Positions 61,511 through 64,000 of a stretch of 64,000 nucleotides of DNA are shown piece by piece; position 1 is the first letter of the stretch, and each line of letters starts with the position of its first letter. Origin of the DNA: Georgenia wutianyii. GTDB taxonomy: Bacteria; Actinomycetota; Actinomycetes; Actinomycetales; Actinomycetaceae. The notes beneath the pieces are model-generated. The model was not told the origin of the DNA, searched no databases, and saw nothing but the letters and a program-made list of their open reading frames with translations. The translations under genes and the position numbers were made by a program. The stretch is taken from assembly GCF_006349365.1 (NCBI RefSeq), contig NZ_CP040899.1:1-64000 (forward strand). Reading direction: 5' to 3'.

Positions 61511-62832
61511 TGGCCCGGGGTGAACCACTCGCTCAGACCGGCCTGGACGTCCTGCGCGACCTGCGCGGGCTCCTTGTCGCCGAGGAAGAGCTCCTGGACA
61601 CCGGCGCCGATGAGGTCGGTGCCCGTCGGGTCGCCGTAGCGGAAGTTCACCAGCTGCAGGTAGGGCGCGGGGCTCTCCTGGTACAGGTCCCACATCTCCT
61701 GCATGAGCGGCTCGTCGAAGGAGACGCCGGGGACGGGGGAGAACTGCTTGAGGTCGTTGGCGACCATCTGGCCGAACTCCTGCGTGGCGAGCCACTGGAT
61801 GAGGGTCTCGGCCTCCTCCTGGTGGGTGCTGTTGGCGCTCAGGCCCCAGTTGCCGTCCGCGTAGGCCGGGGTGACGGCCTGGTCGAGCGCGGAGCCCGGG
61901 GGCGGCGGGACCTGGAAGACGCCGAGCTCCATCTCCGGGTTCTCCGCCTGGAAGAACCCGAGCTCGAAGGAGCCGCCGGGGAACATCGCTGCCTGCTCGG
62001 TGGTGAACAGGACCTGGGACTCGGTGTAGCTCACGCCGACGACGTTCTCCGGCATGTACTGCTGGAGGTCGACGACGGTCTGGAGGGAGTCGACGTAGGC
62101 CTGGTCGGTGAACTCGGTGTCACCGGCGAGGATCGCCTGCTCGAACTCGCTGCCGCCGTACTGGGCGGAGCCGAGGATGTCGTGGACGATCGGCATCATC
62201 CACGCGTCGAGCCCGCCGACGGCCATCGGGGTGACGCCGGCCTCGGCGAGGGACTCGTTGAGGGCGACGAACTCCTCCCACGTCGTCGGCTCCTCGAGGC
62301 CGTTCTCCTCGAAGATCGCCGTGTTGTAGTACATCTGCAGGGTCTGGGAGGCGAAGGGGACGCCGTAGGTGGCGCCGTCCTCGCGGCCCTTCGCGCCGGC
62401 GAGGATGGTCTCGTCGAACTCCGCGACCTCGGGGACGATGTCGTCCAGCGCCACGAGGTTGCCGCCCTCGACGAGCGGCTGGAGCAGGCCGTAGCTGCGG
62501 ACCTGCGCGATGTCGGGGCCGTCGCTGCCGGTGAGGCCGGTCTGCAGGATCTGGTTGTACTCGGTGTTGACGAAGGCCTGGAAGTCGACCGAGATGCAGG
62601 GGTTGGCCTCCTCGAAGGCCGGGAAGATCACGTCGTTGTAGGTGTCGGCGTCCTCGGTGCGCCAGGACCACACCCGCAGGGTGACCTCCTCGGCGCACTC
62701 GCCACCGTCGGCGGTCTGCTCGGAGGAGGTGTCCTCGTCGCCCGGGTCGGGGGCGTCGGTGGACGGTGCGCAGGCGGCGAGGAGGAGGCTGGCGGACAGC
62801 GCTGTCGCGATGACGGTGCGGCGTTGCATCAT
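61507..62832 (-). CDS. ABC sugar transporter substrate-binding lipoprotein
   Basis: An extracellular binding protein of 441 residues from ATG 62832, which overlaps the murQ stop (GAAGGG upstream). The signal peptide ends in lipobox LLAAC (Cys ~21), then an acidic linker. Family 1 motifs: VTLRVWSWRTEDADTYND, IAQVRSYGLLQPL, YGVPFASQTLQMYYNTAIFE (as YNTAIFEENGL) and TEQAAMFPGGSFELGFF. Its position between murQ and the permeases makes MurNAc or a muropeptide-derived sugar the likely ligand. Confidence 0.92.
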   Translation of the reverse strand: MMQRRTVIATALSASLLLAACAPSTDAPDPGDEDTSSEQTADGGECAEEVTLRVWSWRTEDADTYNDVIFPAFEEANPCISVDFQAFVNTEYNQILQTGLTGSDGPDIAQVRSYGLLQPLVEGGNLVALDDIVPEVAEFDETILAGAKGREDGATYGVPFASQTLQMYYNTAIFEENGLEEPTTWEEFVALNESLAEAGVTPMAVGGLDAWMMPIVHDILGSAQYGGSEFEQAILAGDTEFTDQAYVDSLQTVVDLQQYMPENVVGVSYTESQVLFTTEQAAMFPGGSFELGFFQAENPEMELGVFQVPPPPGSALDQAVTPAYADGNWGLSANSTHQEEAETLIQWLATQEFGQMVANDLKQFSPVPGVSFDEPLMQEMWDLYQESPAPYLQLVNFRYGDPTGTDLIGAGVQELFLGDKEPAQVAQDVQAGLSEWFTPGQ

Positions 62833-63785
62833 GGTTCCCTTCGTGACGGGGTGCTGTGGCTGGGGCTGGACAGGGACTGCACTGCACCCCGGACGACGCC
62901 ACCGGCGTCCTCCAGGGCGGCTCGGGCGCCGGGGGGATCGGCGTCCGCGAGGGTCATGACGAGCGCGACCTTGAGGTCGCCGTCGGCCTCCTCGAGGAGC
63001 TCCTCGCACACCGACCGGTCGAGCCCGGTGGCCTGGTGGAGGATCGTCACGGTCCGGGCGCGCAGCTTCTGGTTCGTGGCGACCATCGAGACCATGAGGT
63101 TGGACCACGTGCGCCCGAGCCGCACCATGAGCGCGGTCGAGAAGCTGTGCAGGACGAGCTTCTGGGCGGTGGCCGACTTCATCCGGGTGGACCCGGTGAG
63201 CGCCTCGGGGCCGGTGTCGACGACGATCGCGACCTCGACGAGCTCGCGCAGCGCCGAGCGCGGGTTGGACGTGACGAGCGCGGTGAACGCGCCGTTCGCG
63301 GCGGCGTGCTCGAGCGCGCCGGCGACGTAGGGGGTGCGCCCGGAGGCGGCGAGGCCGATGACGACGTCGCCCTCACCGACGTCCCCGAGCTCGCGGCGCC
63401 CGGCGGCGGCGTCGTCCTCGACGTTCTCCGCGGCGCGCACGATCGCCGGCGCGCCGCCGGCGAGGTGGGCGGTGACCACGCCCTCCTCCAGGCGGAAGGT
63501 GGGGAGCAGCTCGGCGGCGTCGACGACGCCGATCCGGCCGCTCGTCCCGGCGCCGACGTAGTGGACCGTCCCGCCGGCCCGCACCCGCTCGGCTGCGGCG
63601 TCGACGAGCCCTGCGAGGGCGGGCAGGGTCGCCCCGACGGCGTAGGGCACGAGCTGGTCCTCGGCGTTGATGAGCCGCAGCAGCTGCAGCGTGTCGACGA
63701 CGTCCATCTCGACCGTGCGCGGGTTGCGCTCCTCGGTGGGGGAGTCGACGAGGACCCCCCACCGGGTGTCTCCCGCTCGCGTCAT
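62829..63785 (-). CDS. murQ: N-acetylmuramic acid 6-phosphate etherase
   Basis: It cleaves the lactyl ether of MurNAc-6-phosphate to GlcNAc-6-phosphate and D-lactate. The 318 residues form a SIS-domain fold: VGAGTSGRIGVVDAAELLPTF, GLAASGRTPYVAGALEHA and SNPRSALRELVEVAIVV. The diagnostic end of the SIS domain is GSTRMKSATAQKLVLHSFST, and NLMVSMVATNQKL follows. First gene of the minus-strand operon, behind an operator candidate. Confidence 0.96.
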   Translation of the reverse strand: MTRAGDTRWGVLVDSPTEERNPRTVEMDVVDTLQLLRLINAEDQLVPYAVGATLPALAGLVDAAAERVRAGGTVHYVGAGTSGRIGVVDAAELLPTFRLEEGVVTAHLAGGAPAIVRAAENVEDDAAAGRRELGDVGEGDVVIGLAASGRTPYVAGALEHAAANGAFTALVTSNPRSALRELVEVAIVVDTGPEALTGSTRMKSATAQKLVLHSFSTALMVRLGRTWSNLMVSMVATNQKLRARTVTILHQATGLDRSVCEELLEEADGDLKVALVMTLADADPPGARAALEDAGGVVRGAVQSLSSPSHSTPSRREP

Positions 63786-63910
63786 CGCTCCGCTCCTCGC
63801 ATCTTCCGGCTGGACGGGTGCGGCTGGAACGCCCCCGTCGTGACAGTCTGGTGGCGCAGACGATGCCCCGTCGGCGGGGGGAAGTCAAGGAGTTTCGTCG
63901 TAGTAAGATC

Positions 63911-63930
63911 GATGAGAACTAAATTTCATC
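63911..63930. promoter_or_regulatory. Operator candidate between murQ and its regulator
   Basis: GATGA at 63911-63915 and TCATC at 63926-63930 flank an A/T-rich centre (GAACTAAATT), giving the TGA-N12-TCA type palindrome common for RpiR regulators. It is the most A/T-rich spot in a GC-rich neighbourhood, and lies 18 bases before the regulator start. Confidence 0.5.
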
Positions 63931-63947
63931 CCGAAGGATGGTTGTCA

Positions 63948-64000
63948 TGGTCGAGTCCGGCCCTCCCCCCGACGGCGCCGCGCTGGTGAGTCGCATCAGC
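63948..64000 (+). CDS. Start of a divergent regulator, probably RpiR/MurR family (truncated by window end)
   Basis: ATG 63948 opens a frame reading MVESGPPPDGAALVSRIS before the window ends; an ATG at 63939 is also possible. GAAGGA precedes. The ending ALVSRIS is compatible with the first helix of RpiR proteins, and murQ is usually controlled by a divergent RpiR-type MurR. Only 17 codons are visible, so the family is inferred from context. Confidence 0.4.

Overview
The window is about 64 kb of very GC-rich DNA from an actinobacterium, most likely of the order Micrococcales (Cellulomonas/Georgenia-like; the genus cannot be fixed from sequence reading alone). It opens at the chromosomal replication origin: dnaA, a DnaA-box-rich oriC gap, dnaN, gnd, recF, a DUF721 gene, gyrB and gyrA, followed by a DUF3566 membrane protein, tRNA-Ile, a DLW-39-type small protein and tRNA-Ala. 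GTG starts, 1-4 base overlaps between genes and leading-strand bias are typical of the phylum.

From 12 to 26 kb lie an ankyrin protein, peptidyl-prolyl isomerase and rhomboid genes, then the conserved actinobacterial cell-division/cell-wall cluster: crgA, DUF881, class E sortase, a small membrane protein, a TrpG/PabA-type amidotransferase, and (minus strand) fhaA-fhaB-pstP-rodA-pbpA-pknA-pknB. The last seven genes form one tightly packed operon coupling Ser/Thr phosphorylation to peptidoglycan synthesis.

From 26.5 to 51 kb the content is mixed housekeeping and accessory genes: tRNA-Leu, a palindromic repeat cluster, DUF1918, a secreted protein, a PPOX-type flavoprotein, a CopB-type metal ATPase, an FMN reductase with a palindromic operator candidate, a POT peptide transporter, a two-gene ABC exporter, the three-gene proton-translocating transhydrogenase pntAA-pntAB-pntB, a mtnN-luxS pair, the class Ib ribonucleotide reductase cluster nrdH-nrdI-nrdE-nrdF, a GNAT acetyltransferase, an SDR, a P-loop kinase, a macrolide-phosphotransferase-like gene, an MFS transporter and two luciferase-like oxidoreductases. 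The luciferase-like pair is preceded by a 12-codon ORF with an exceptionally long Shine-Dalgarno match.

From 51 kb to the end the genes fit salvage of the peptidoglycan sugar N-acetylmuramic acid (MurNAc): a sugar-binding lipoprotein, a secreted NamZ-type exo-muramidase (DUF1343) with a C-terminal FIMAH-like domain, an FAD/Fe-S dehydrogenase suited to oxidising D-lactate, a flavin ferric-reductase-like protein, and a minus-strand operon murQ - binding protein - two permeases - BadF-family sugar kinase. A divergent, truncated regulator start (probably RpiR/MurR type) faces murQ across a palindrome. The proposed flow is extracellular MurNAc release, ABC uptake, phosphorylation, and MurQ cleavage to GlcNAc-6-P plus D-lactate, with the lactate oxidised by the Fe-S enzyme.

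No CRISPR array, insertion sequence or prophage is visible. One rearranged pseudogene (DHFR/RibD-like, with an inverted internal segment) lies at 12.0-12.3 kb.
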